53,976 bases of DNA from positions 1-53,976 of the forward strand of contig JABXJT010000030.1 of assembly GCA_013375455.1 (NCBI GenBank), read 5' to 3'. A program made the translations under genes and the position numbers. Below are positions 23,721-32,230 of this stretch, piece by piece. The notes under the pieces are model-generated. The model was not told the origin of the DNA. It ran no database searches and saw only the letters and a list, made by a program, of their open reading frames with translations. The stretch's first letter is position 1. Every line of letters begins with the position of its first letter. The DNA comes from Candidatus Helarchaeota archaeon. GTDB taxonomy: Archaea > Asgardarchaeota > Lokiarchaeia > Helarchaeales > HEL-GB-A.

Positions 23721-24455
23721 TCAGAGCGTAAAAATTATTATCGCCCAGACAATGAAAAAGATGCCCATTATCACTAATGCTTGAATAAAGATACCAAATA
23801 ACACTACTTTTCTGAAATTTAGTACGCCTCCCCCTGCCGTTCCAACACCCATCTCTAGCATCTCAGAAATGGATTGTTCCAACTTTGGATTAAGGTTGTA
23901 AATAATTTGGGAAACGGCCCTTTGAATGACCTTTTGACGTTTCAAATGTTCGAGAATGTTCAAAATTGATTTATTGCTCTCCTTCATTACTTTAAAAGGA
24001 ACATCCCTTGCCACCCCTTCATCCCCAATTCTCCAAGCGTGAACGTCCATATCCGAAGGTTCTCCGGACATGACATAATTATGGGGATCGAGAACTATTC
24101 CTACTGCCTGTTTTAAGAAGAATTGGTAACGCTTTTGCGTGGCCACATCAGTTGCTGAGAAAAAGTGAGCACCCATCCTGGGATGAGAATGGTACCAACC
24201 AATAATTACCTCGTCTAATTCTTCTTGTTCTAATCGTTCAGCGATTAATGCTTGATCTTCATCATTTAAAGTAACGTGAACCGAGGTGCCCTTTTGGCGT
24301 GCAATTGCAATATCCGTAATCTCCACTGCTTTTTCCTCTGTCACTTTACCGATTAAAAAACCAGCCACTTCTTTATGAATATTTGAACTAGTATGATGGA
24401 TCATTTTCGCTAGAGCCATTGGATAAATGTTAATGTCTTCTCCTTCCATAGACAT
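23721..24455 (-). CDS. JAMM/MPN+ metalloprotease with C-terminal membrane anchor
   Basis: Residues 1-150 form an MPN domain of the Rpn11/CSN5/AMSH class. The conserved Glu occurs in KEVAGFLIGKV and the zinc ligands in GWYHSHPRMGAHFFSATD (HSH followed by Ser and Asp). The spacing between HSH and SxxD is one residue longer than the usual seven. A helical region follows, and the last 30 residues are one hydrophobic segment (FIQALVIMGIFFIVWAIII), a tail anchor. Family members remove ubiquitin-like tags at isopeptide or Gly-Gly bonds, so a substrate may be the Gly-Gly-Lys protein encoded at 10203-10514. That link is inference. Confidence 0.8.
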   Translation of the reverse strand: MSMEGEDINIYPMALAKMIHHTSSNIHKEVAGFLIGKVTEEKAVEITDIAIARQKGTSVHVTLNDEDQALIAERLEQEELDEVIIGWYHSHPRMGAHFFSATDVATQKRYQFFLKQAVGIVLDPHNYVMSGEPSDMDVHAWRIGDEGVARDVPFKVMKESNKSILNILEHLKRQKVIQRAVSQIIYNLNPKLEQSISEMLEMGVGTAGGGVLNFRKVVLFGIFIQALVIMGIFFIVWAIIIFTL

Positions 24456-24458
24456 CCC

Positions 24459-25376
24459 TTAATCTTGCTTCAAGCATTGCAAAGCTATTTCTAAGCTCTT
24501 TATTCCATCTTCCAGTGGGAGGGGATTGGTTTTATCATATAAAAAAGCCTTGAGTTCACGAAGGAGCGGCTCTTCAAACGCATAGGGTTGGATGCTTTCC
24601 TCCATACGATAAAGCGCGGGTTCCTCTGAACTCTTAATATATTTCAATTCCTGCGTGCTATAATCTACTTCTATAACTCCTTCACTTCCATAAACCATTA
24701 ACTTCCGGTACTTCGTGGGCGTGAGCCAATTTACCTCTATGAGGCCATTGACGTTGTTGGAAAATTCCAGTAGAATGAAGGCTGCGTCTTCATATCGCTC
24801 TTTTTTAAAGAAGCTCAATTTGCTCGTGATATTAATTGCATCTCCAAAAAGGTGGCGGTGTATGTCAATTTCATGAATTCCCAAATCTAATAGAACTCCA
24901 ATATCCCAAAAACGTTTTGGATATCTTCCAATCCGCTTGGAACTGACCATTATTGGCGTGCCAACATCAGGAAGTCGCCGTGCCAATCGTTCAACAACTG
25001 GATTAAATCGTTCAATGAATCCACAAGTTAAACGCACGTCTGCGGAATATTTCAAGAGCTCCTTTATCTCGTCAATATTCGTGCCAAGCGGTTTTTCTAA
25101 AAGGACATCAATTCCTTTTTTCGCGATATCATTAGCTACCAACGGAATCATGCGAGGTGGCAGGGCAATGCTAACGGCATCTAAATCCTCATTTTTGAGC
25201 ATTTCGGTAAAATCCAAATAATAATTAATGTTATATGTATCAGCAATTGCTTTAGCTTGTTCTTCATTTGTATCCACGATGGCTTGTAAATCCGAAATCG
25301 AATTGTAGACTCGTGCATGTGCTCTTCCGAACCAACCAGCCCCAACTACGCCTGTCTTCTTTCTTTTCAAACTCAA
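24459..25376 (-). CDS. Gfo/Idh/MocA-family sugar dehydrogenase
   Basis: The 305-residue protein starts with a Rossmann motif (GVVGAGWFGRAHARVY), has the family EKPLGTN block with the catalytic Lys, and the later DLGIHEIDIHRHLFG segment with the conserved Asp and His. Members oxidise or reduce sugars using NAD(P); the exact substrate cannot be read from the sequence. It lies 3 bases upstream of the JAMM gene on the same strand, so the two are probably translated from one message. Confidence 0.85.
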   Translation of the reverse strand: MSLKRKKTGVVGAGWFGRAHARVYNSISDLQAIVDTNEEQAKAIADTYNINYYLDFTEMLKNEDLDAVSIALPPRMIPLVANDIAKKGIDVLLEKPLGTNIDEIKELLKYSADVRLTCGFIERFNPVVERLARRLPDVGTPIMVSSKRIGRYPKRFWDIGVLLDLGIHEIDIHRHLFGDAINITSKLSFFKKERYEDAAFILLEFSNNVNGLIEVNWLTPTKYRKLMVYGSEGVIEVDYSTQELKYIKSSEEPALYRMEESIQPYAFEEPLLRELKAFLYDKTNPLPLEDGIKSLEIALQCLKQD

Positions 25377-25446
25377 TCCTCTATCATTTTATTCTTGAAA
25401 TAAAAAAAGGGTATTATTTTATATATTTTTGCAGTAAAAAATTTCG

Positions 25447-26160
25447 TTAAATTTTTCTGTAACTATCATATATTAAAAGCGCACCGATTATGATGGAAAT
25501 TGGTGCAGTAATGTAAAGCCAATCAATGTAAAAACTAAGACCAGGTATATCCCTGTATCCTGCTAAAGTTTGCGGGTTAAATAAATAACCTAGAGCCAAA
25601 AAGACCGCACCTGCAGATACCTTTAAAGCGTTAGTTCTTACGGTACCACTCGATTTGCTTGCAACGTAGAAGTAAATAATTGGAAACACCGAAAAACCCA
25701 AGGTAACAAAGGCAAAAAGAATCACCTGAAGAGGATTTATTTCTGTTATGACCCATGTTGGGGTGACTATATTAATGATAATTGATATTAAAACAATGGC
25801 GGAAAAATAATATCTTTTGTACCAGTTCAGCTCGATCAATGATTTTTCAATATTTAACACTCGGATGAAAAGTGCAACGTAGAAAAGCGTGTGAGCCGTT
25901 CTTAATAGTATTTCTATGAGCAAAGCATCCGAAACTGCAAATCTCCAAATTAAATTGCCTATCTGACTTAATGCTAATATCACGAAAAAATAGCCCCATA
26001 TGCGTAAATTCTTCGCTTCTGATTCATCACCCTTATCCTCCTTAAATTCCGCCAGTTTGAAAGAAAGCATCGCAATAAACAGCACCAAAACTGTATTGCA
26101 TATCCATAATATGAAATTCGCCCACATCCGTGGATCACTATTCAGGCTATCCATGCTCAC
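25447..26160 (-). CDS. Seven-segment membrane protein, unknown
   Basis: The protein of 237 residues has about seven evenly spaced hydrophobic segments, with an N-terminal outside part and short charged loops, the build of a 7TM sensor or receptor-like protein. No catalytic or ligand-binding motif is visible and no soluble domain is attached. It is separated from the dehydrogenase gene by 70 bases and has about 190 AT-rich bases upstream, which should hold its promoter and that of the divergent carbamoyltransferase gene. Confidence 0.6.
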   Translation of the reverse strand: MSMDSLNSDPRMWANFILWICNTVLVLFIAMLSFKLAEFKEDKGDESEAKNLRIWGYFFVILALSQIGNLIWRFAVSDALLIEILLRTAHTLFYVALFIRVLNIEKSLIELNWYKRYYFSAIVLISIIINIVTPTWVITEINPLQVILFAFVTLGFSVFPIIYFYVASKSSGTVRTNALKVSAGAVFLALGYLFNPQTLAGYRDIPGLSFYIDWLYITAPISIIIGALLIYDSYRKI

Positions 26161-26347
26161 TCCTCTTCTGTTTTATTTTCAAAATTGATGAGGCTCGCCT
26201 TTCCGACGCTGAATCACCAATAACTACGATTTTAAAGTTTTCTGATGTTTAACTATTATATTATTATCAAAAATCTTTTTATTTTATAATACTTTCTTTT
26301 ATTTTTCCTCTAAATGTCTTCTGCAAGAGGTTCATTGAATTAGGTGG

Positions 26348-27322
26348 TTGAAGCTGGACTTAATTACGACTCAGGATTGGGCTTTAGAAGATTTAGAGAC
26401 CATCTTACAAAAGGCTGAAGAATTAAAAAAGAACAGAACTATTTCTGACAAACTTAAGGGGAAAACCCTTGTAATGATCTTCTTCAATCCATCAACTCGA
26501 ACACGCAACTCCTTCGCTATTGCCATGATTGAACTTGGTGGAGTCCCCCTCTTTTTTGAAGCGGAGAAAATGTGGTTAGGTCAGCAATCCGAATCCCCCA
26601 AAGATACTGCGAAAGTCCTTTCCCGCTATGCATCTGGAATCGGGATTCGTATCTTTCCGAATATCACAAAGTGGAAATATGGCGCCTCCAATGAACTCGT
26701 CCGGGAACTAGCGAAATGGGCTGATATTCCACTCATCAACTTGGAAGATGACCTGTATCATCCCTGCCAAGCTCTTACAGATGTTTTTACCATCCGCGAA
26801 AAGAAAAAAGAGTTGTCTGGGAAAAAATTTGTACTGAGTTGGGCCTACCATCCGAAGCCTCTACCCGTAAGCGTCCCGAATTCTACCGTTCTCACCATGA
26901 CCCGCTTCGGATTGGATGTAATTCTTTTGCACCCGAAGGGATTTGAATTGGATAAGAAAATTCTAACGACTGCAAAGAAAAATGCGAAAGAAAGTGGTGG
27001 GACTTTCGAGATCATGAATTCTCCCGAAGATGGCTATGGCGATGCGGATATTGTCTATGTGAAATCTTGGGGTTCTCTCAAACACTACGGTAAATCTCCA
27101 GAAGAGAAAAAACTTCGAGTCCCCTATCGTGGCACGTGGACTATTGATGAGGCAAAGATGGATTTAACTAAAAAAGATTCAATTTTTATGCATTGCCTCC
27201 CTATTCGCCGGAATGTTGTGGCAACAGATGCCGTCGTGGATGGTCCTCATTCCGTGGTATATGACCAAGCTGAAAACCGCTTACATGTCCAAAAAGCGCT
27301 CCTCCTTAAATTATTAAAATAA
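26348..27322 (+). CDS. argF': N-acetylornithine/N-succinylornithine-type carbamoyltransferase
   Basis: The carbamoyl-phosphate site FFNPSTRTRNSF and the HPCQALTD motif identify the aspartate/ornithine carbamoyltransferase superfamily. The subfamily is set by SWAYHPKPLPVSVPNS, which corresponds to TWTYHPKPLNTAVANS of the Xanthomonas acetylornithine enzyme. The end also fits: HCLPIRRNVVATDAV followed by ENRLHVQKAL, where ordinary ornithine enzymes have HCLPA. It should therefore carbamoylate an amino-protected ornithine and not free ornithine. The start is TTG at 26348, 4-5 bases after AGGTGG. Arginine genes lie 3-11 kb downstream on the other strand. Confidence 0.88.
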   Translation: MKLDLITTQDWALEDLETILQKAEELKKNRTISDKLKGKTLVMIFFNPSTRTRNSFAIAMIELGGVPLFFEAEKMWLGQQSESPKDTAKVLSRYASGIGIRIFPNITKWKYGASNELVRELAKWADIPLINLEDDLYHPCQALTDVFTIREKKKELSGKKFVLSWAYHPKPLPVSVPNSTVLTMTRFGLDVILLHPKGFELDKKILTTAKKNAKESGGTFEIMNSPEDGYGDADIVYVKSWGSLKHYGKSPEEKKLRVPYRGTWTIDEAKMDLTKKDSIFMHCLPIRRNVVATDAVVDGPHSVVYDQAENRLHVQKALLLKLLK

Positions 27323-27344
27323 TCTACGTGAATAGGTTTTTTTA

Positions 27345-27809
27345 ATGGTCAAAATTAAGAAGGAACTTTTAGGACCCTGTGGATTATACTGTGGGGTTTG
27401 TGCTGTTTATATCGCCCATCGGGACAATAACTTAAAGTTTAAAGAACGAATAATTAAAGTTTACGCCCCTTTTACAAGAACTATTAAAGACATTCAATGC
27501 ACCGGCTGCCTTTCAGATGGCATCGTGTTCGGAATGTGTCAATATTGTTATATCAGGAAATGCGTCCAAAAGAAGGGATATGAAGGATGCCATCATTGTG
27601 ATGAGTTTCCCTGCAAACTCATCCAGAAATTTCCGGTAGCAGTTGGAAAAAAGGTCATCCTTCGTGCCATTCCTACACGGAGGGATCTTGGCACCGAGAA
27701 ATGGGTTGAACTCGAGGAAGAACGTTATCACTGCCCGGAATGCGGGAACCCCCTGTTTCGCGGCGCAAAACGCTGTAACAATTGTAAAGTAACTGTGGAT
27801 GTAGATTAA
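27345..27809 (+). CDS. DUF3795 cysteine-rich protein with zinc ribbon
   Basis: The N-terminal 100 residues carry the DUF3795 cysteine pattern (GPCGLYCGVCAVY, CTGCLSDG, CQYCYIRKC, CHHCDEFPC), and the C-terminus is a zinc ribbon (CPECGNPLFRGAKRCNNCK). Members bind zinc or iron-sulfur clusters and have no established role. It starts with ATG 22 bases after the carbamoyltransferase. A degraded copy of its last third lies at 28645-28761, part of a tandem duplication. Confidence 0.85.
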   Translation: MVKIKKELLGPCGLYCGVCAVYIAHRDNNLKFKERIIKVYAPFTRTIKDIQCTGCLSDGIVFGMCQYCYIRKCVQKKGYEGCHHCDEFPCKLIQKFPVAVGKKVILRAIPTRRDLGTEKWVELEEERYHCPECGNPLFRGAKRCNNCKVTVDVD

Positions 27810-27874
27810 GCCAGCTAAATATGAAACATATTCTAAATCTTTAAAAGGTTAAGTTTTTAGTTTCATCAAGGAAA

Positions 27875-28609
27875 ATGTCTGATTATACTGATTATATTCA
27901 TTTATTAACTATAATAGAACCTGAAGAGATAGTATTCAAATTTAATGGGACTTTAGGGCGGTTTTTTCTTAATTGGTTAGTTGGCAAATGGATAGTTACC
28001 AATAGACGCTTAATTTTTATATGGGGCAATGCTAGCATTGGTGGGACTACTTATTCCAACCATTTCGGAAGAAGACCCGTTTATGTATTCCTTTTCGAAG
28101 AATTTAATGAAATTATTAAAAAGAAAAAAAATATTATTATTAAGTATAACACATCTCCACCTTCATTTAATTTTAGAGAAATAAAAGAATTAAGAATTGG
28201 ATTCACCAATAGAAACTACACATATTTTCAAAATTCTCAGGTATCCTTTATATATGAACGTATTAATCGAAGATAATTGATTGATTTACTCTATGAATTC
28301 TTAACAGACTCTATTATAAAAAAATATCTTGCACCAACCCCCAAACCCTCTGAAGATCTAAATTTCTGCCCTCATTGTAATAAACCTCTTTTCAATGAAT
28401 GTTACCTTTGCAAATATAAAATTTCTAAGAAGACAGAAGAAATTCAATGTCCTATCTGTCAGAACTATTTCCATCGACGAGAATTTCTAGAATGGATTAA
28501 GATTCATGGGCAATGTCCGAATTGTCATTATAAATTAAATCATCATACTCTATTGAAAGCAATTTCTGCAAATATGATTAAAACTGATCCAAAAATAGTA
28601 TGTGAGTAA
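27875..28609 (+). pseudogene. PH/GRAM-like plus RING-like protein, split by an in-frame stop
   Basis: Two frames, 27875-28276 and 28277-28609, are in the same phase and separated by a single TAA at 28274-28276. Together they align with the intact gene at 28808-29509. The first half has the PH/GRAM-like core (WIVTNRRLIFIWG) and the second half zinc motifs ending in CPICQNYFHRREFLEWIKIHGQCPNC, cut here into CPIC, FHRREF, HGQCPNC. The simplest reading is a recent pseudogene. Read-through or two separate proteins are alternatives, since the second half remains well conserved and has a TTG directly after the stop. Confidence 0.65.
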
Positions 28610-28644
28610 ATCCTTCTAAAATATCAATGGATTTCAGAATATAA

Positions 28645-28761
28645 CACTGGGAAGTGGGTTGCACTCGATGAAAACGCTATTACTGCCCGGAATGCGGGAA
28701 TTTCCTATTCCGCGGGGCAAAGTGCTGTAACAAATGTAAAGTTACTGTTGATGTCGATTAA
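28645..28761 (+). pseudogene. Remnant of the 3' end of a DUF3795 gene
   Basis: The sequence from CACTGGGAAGTGGGTT to the GATTAA stop is clearly homologous to 27690-27809, the end of the intact DUF3795 gene. The zinc-ribbon codons for CPECGN and LFRGAKCC are still readable, but about one base is missing near 28672, shifting the frame, and everything before is gone. It marks the second unit of the local tandem duplication. Confidence 0.8.
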
Positions 28762-28807
28762 TTGAGTTTAAAAGGTTGTATTTTTTATATACTCTTAGGG
28801 AGAAACG

Positions 28808-29509
28808 ATGAGTGTTCTTAATATATTCAACATAATCCCCCCTGAAGAAGTAAAATTTGATTTTACTGGAAAATTGGGAAGGATCACACTAACGTGGCGA
28901 AAGGGACGGTGGATCATAACCAATAAACGGTTAATTTTCGTATCGGATAGAATGTTTTTTGATTCTAGAGAATACTTTTGGAGCCATTTCCGGAGACCCT
29001 TGGCCCTCATAATCCCATTACCAGAGGTTAAAGAAGTAATCAATAAAAAAACCAAAATAATCGTGCGATATTTAGCTAGAACCATTAAAAAGTTCGATTT
29101 TGGAGTGAAAAAACTAGGGATCGGATTCCTCCAAGAGCATTTCAAAATTTACGGCAACTATAAGCACTCAGATCTGCTTGAGGCTGTTTATAGATATCTG
29201 AAGAATCCAAGAGATGTTGTATTTGAGGTTACTTGTCCGAAGTGTAATGCCAAACTGCAAAAAGATGAAAGGTACTGCCCTTCCTGTGGAGTTTCTTTTA
29301 ATATCTGTGAAATTTGTAAACACCCACTCTTGGATGATGATGTGAAACAAATCCGATGTCCATATTGTCAAGCTCGCTTCCATCGAGAGGAATTTTTGGA
29401 ATGGGTAAAAGTGCATGGACGTTGTCCCACATGCGACTTTGGTATTAGCCAAGATGAACTAAAACAAGCCGAGAAAGTGATTGGTAAGTACCCAAAATAT
29501 CTATATTAA
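28808..29509 (+). CDS. PH/GRAM-like domain protein with zinc ribbon and RING-H2-like finger
   Basis: Residues 1-125 form a PH/GRAM-like beta domain (KLGRITLTWRKGRWIITNKR). Next is a zinc ribbon, CPKCNAKLQ...CPSCG, and then CEICKHPLL...RCPYCQARFHREEF and GRCPTC. The last part matches the RING-H2 spacing C-x2-C ... C-x4-FH-x-E ... EW ... CPxC, although the Cys ligand after the His is Glu and an extra Cys (CPYC) is present. The protein could bind membrane lipids through the first domain and act as an adaptor or E3-like factor through the last. ATG start at 28808 with GGGAG just before. Confidence 0.6.
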   Translation: MSVLNIFNIIPPEEVKFDFTGKLGRITLTWRKGRWIITNKRLIFVSDRMFFDSREYFWSHFRRPLALIIPLPEVKEVINKKTKIIVRYLARTIKKFDFGVKKLGIGFLQEHFKIYGNYKHSDLLEAVYRYLKNPRDVVFEVTCPKCNAKLQKDERYCPSCGVSFNICEICKHPLLDDDVKQIRCPYCQARFHREEFLEWVKVHGRCPTCDFGISQDELKQAEKVIGKYPKYLY

Positions 29510-29609
29510 ATTGAAGGAGATTAAAAAGCAAAAAATTAATTTTCGAAAACATATGTAACATTTACTTTTTCTTTTTTAGGACCCAATTCCTAGTCGATGT
29601 AGAAGAAAC

Positions 29610-30242
29610 GTGACTTGTAGTGTAGAAGATTTTTCTGGGGCAATGGTTGGGGAAGGCGTCATCTTAGATCAATGTCTCAGAGAGAAATACTCAAGAACTC
29701 CTAATAGCAACATTGTAACGAGATTAGAGGGTGCGAAGTACTGGATTGAAAGAGGGCACCATTTTTACAGAAAAGAAAACTTTAGAAGAGCCTTACATTT
29801 TTACGATAAAGCTCTCCGTTACCTTAAAAACATCCAGATTGAGAAACCTTTTTTAAAAGATCTCGGAAAATATCAGGATGAAGCACTAGAACTCATTCGA
29901 ACTGCTTGGATCTGGATGGGGATTGCTCATCAGGAAATGGGTGCTAAGGAAAAATCCTATAGGTGTTTCCAAACTGAAAGATTATATGCAGAAAAACATC
30001 TCGCCCTCTTTAAAAAGAGAAAGAAATTAAAAAACAAAAAGATATTGAAAATTAAACTCTTTATAGCCACGTGGCTGCTCATTTTAATAGGGCTGTTTAT
30101 TGCCACTCGCTTTCTAGGATCAGAAATATCCTTCATCATTTTCCTATTCACTTTTTACCTCCCTCTATTCACGCTAGCTATGATCATTCATTACCGTAAC
30201 CATAATAAAAAACAGCCCACAGAATTGGAATTTTTCACTTAA
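29610..30242 (+). CDS. TPR-like protein with C-terminal membrane hairpin
   Basis: The protein of about 210 residues contains helical pairs that look like one or two TPR units (AKYWIERGHHFYRKENFRRAL and ALELIRTAWIWMGIAHQEMG), a basic stretch (KKRKKLKNKKILKIK) and two membrane segments at the end. The start is unsure: the frame opens at GTG 29610 and an ATG lies at 29643, neither with a clear ribosome-binding site. It follows the PH/RING-like gene by 100 bases. Confidence 0.5.
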   Translation: MTCSVEDFSGAMVGEGVILDQCLREKYSRTPNSNIVTRLEGAKYWIERGHHFYRKENFRRALHFYDKALRYLKNIQIEKPFLKDLGKYQDEALELIRTAWIWMGIAHQEMGAKEKSYRCFQTERLYAEKHLALFKKRKKLKNKKILKIKLFIATWLLILIGLFIATRFLGSEISFIIFLFTFYLPLFTLAMIIHYRNHNKKQPTELEFFT

Positions 30243-30263
30243 ACTAGCCCAATTTAACTAAAA

Positions 30264-31370
30264 TTAATAAGATAAGACATTCGAAATAAATTTTTCTAAT
30301 ACATCTATCGATTTTTTATACTCTGCTATGTCAATATGCTCATTTGGGGTGTGTTCTAAGGAAGGATCTCCCGGCCCATAACTTACTACCGGAATTTGTA
30401 ATCTATTGCCAATGATGGTCATAAAATTTGTACCAGCCTTCCGTAGGAATTTTGCTTCAGAACCCGTGACCTCTTCTATAGCTTTTTTTAAAGCTTGAGC
30501 AACTTTTGTATCTTTATCAACGCGATAGCCTTCGATCTGACTTAAAACTTCAAAGTTAATTGTAACGCCGGTTTCTTGTTCCAACTTTCCTGTGATAGCA
30601 TCAATTTCAGCCATTATCTCATCATATTTGATCCCTGGAGGAAAGCGAATATCGATATCAACATCACATGAATCCGGTAGAATATTCGTGGCTTCACCGG
30701 CTTTAATCACAGTAATATTCGGTTCAACGCTAAAATAGGGGGTTTTTCCCAGAAAGGGTGTCTGAAACATTCTGTTTTTGAATTGGTTCCAAAAATCAAT
30801 CGCGACGTGAATTGCATTAACATTTTTTTCAGAGGTAGACACGTGGGAATTTCCACTCTCAGTTTTAAAGAAAAGATGTAAGTGGATTCTTCCTTTACTT
30901 GCCACGCAAATCCGATTGACTCCACTAGGTTCTCCAAAATTTGCAAAATTGACGTTATATAATGAATCCAAGAGAGTTCTTATGCCCCTCAAGGTTGTTT
31001 CTTCTTCAACAATTCCCGCAACAATTATTTTACCTGGGATTTTTTTCTTTGCAAATCGTGCTGCGGCGCATACCATGGCAATGAGCGAACCCTTGGCATC
31101 AACTGCCCCTCTACCATACAACTTCCCATCTTCAAGCTTGACGGGAATCGTTCCAACAACAGTATCTATGTGAGAACATAACAACAAGACAGGCTGCTCT
31201 TCTTGGCCAATTTGACCAATAACATTCCCAATTGAATCAATTCGAGCAGCAAAACCTAATTTCTTCATTCGATTCAATAAAAACTTGCTAAGTTCACCTT
31301 CTTCCCCAGAAATGCTTGGAATTTCAACACACTTTTTGAGTAATTCTACTTCATCCATTATTGATCCCAC
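30264..31370 (-). CDS. lysK: [LysW]-lysine/ornithine hydrolase (M20 peptidase family)
   Basis: The enzyme frees lysine or ornithine from the carrier protein LysW. Metal ligands of the M20 family are in place: CSHIDTV, RGAVDAKG and IVEEET, plus GEPSG later. The length (about 365) and the neighbours lysZ, lysX and lysW support LysK over ArgE or DapE. It starts at GTG 31370 or, more likely, ATG 31358, 4-16 bases after lysZ, so it is probably translationally coupled. Confidence 0.88.
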   Translation of the reverse strand: MGSIMDEVELLKKCVEIPSISGEEGELSKFLLNRMKKLGFAARIDSIGNVIGQIGQEEQPVLLLCSHIDTVVGTIPVKLEDGKLYGRGAVDAKGSLIAMVCAAARFAKKKIPGKIIVAGIVEEETTLRGIRTLLDSLYNVNFANFGEPSGVNRICVASKGRIHLHLFFKTESGNSHVSTSEKNVNAIHVAIDFWNQFKNRMFQTPFLGKTPYFSVEPNITVIKAGEATNILPDSCDVDIDIRFPPGIKYDEIMAEIDAITGKLEQETGVTINFEVLSQIEGYRVDKDTKVAQALKKAIEEVTGSEAKFLRKAGTNFMTIIGNRLQIPVVSYGPGDPSLEHTPNEHIDIAEYKKSIDVLEKFISNVLSY

Positions 31371-31374
31371 AAAC

Positions 31375-32196
31375 TCAGAAATATTTATAGGAGAGCGAAG
31401 TACCCACTTTTCCCTCTACTGCATCTGAAATTGGATTTTGAATAAGGCCAGAACTCACAATCACTTCTTGAATACCGAGTTCCAATGCTTCTCTTGCGGC
31501 AAAAACTTTCTTCTTCATGCCTCCTTTTACCATCTCAAAATATTCCTTTATTTCTTCTCTCCCAATTTTTGGAACGAGCTTTCCATCTTTTAAGACGCCC
31601 TCTACATCAGTAAAGAGTATTAATTTATCGGCTTTTAACGCACTCGCAACATGGACAGCGGTCCTATCCCCATCAGTATTCAGAGGATCCATTTCTTCAC
31701 TTGCCGTAATGGGCGCAATGACGGGTGTATAACCATTGTCTAACAGAAGGCGAAGGAGTTTCGGATTGACTTTCTCAATCTTTCCGCTGTTATCTCCTCT
31801 AACGATCCTTTTTTTCCCTGTTTCTGGATCTAATATCACCAATTTATCCTTTTTTTTCGATTGAATGGTATTTCCATCTATCCCCGATATGCCTACTGCG
31901 TCTACTCCGCGTTTCAATAATTCTGAAACAATTTCTTTATTAATCTTCCCCGACATCACCATTTCAGCCACGACAAGGGTTTCTCTATCTGTTAATCTAC
32001 TTTTAACCCCTGACGCTGACTGGACTATGACGGGTTCCTTTCCCATTTTAGTGAGCGTATCATCTATCTGCGGACCACCTCCGTGGCACACAACCACGCG
32101 ATGGGTTTGACTCACTTGCGCAAGATCATCAAACATATCCCTCAATGATACAACTTGAGCTAAGAGCTGTCCACCAAGTTTACATATAATTAACAT
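31375..32196 (-). CDS. lysZ: [LysW]-aminoadipate/glutamate kinase (acetylglutamate kinase family)
   Basis: The protein has the amino-acid kinase fold with IICKLGG at the start, the HGGGPQID loop, GISGIDGN, and the nucleotide-binding NTDGDRTAVHVA and FTDVEGVL blocks. It phosphorylates the carboxyl of carrier-bound glutamate or aminoadipate. Size (273 residues) fits LysZ/ArgB. It lies between lysK and lysX in the cluster. Which amino acid is used, glutamate for arginine or aminoadipate for lysine, cannot be told here, and in several archaea one set serves both. Confidence 0.9.
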   Translation of the reverse strand: MLIICKLGGQLLAQVVSLRDMFDDLAQVSQTHRVVVCHGGGPQIDDTLTKMGKEPVIVQSASGVKSRLTDRETLVVAEMVMSGKINKEIVSELLKRGVDAVGISGIDGNTIQSKKKDKLVILDPETGKKRIVRGDNSGKIEKVNPKLLRLLLDNGYTPVIAPITASEEMDPLNTDGDRTAVHVASALKADKLILFTDVEGVLKDGKLVPKIGREEIKEYFEMVKGGMKKKVFAAREALELGIQEVIVSSGLIQNPISDAVEGKVGTSLSYKYF

Positions 32197-32230
32197 TAAA
32201 ATTCACTTTCTCACGTGCTTTGGGCGAACC

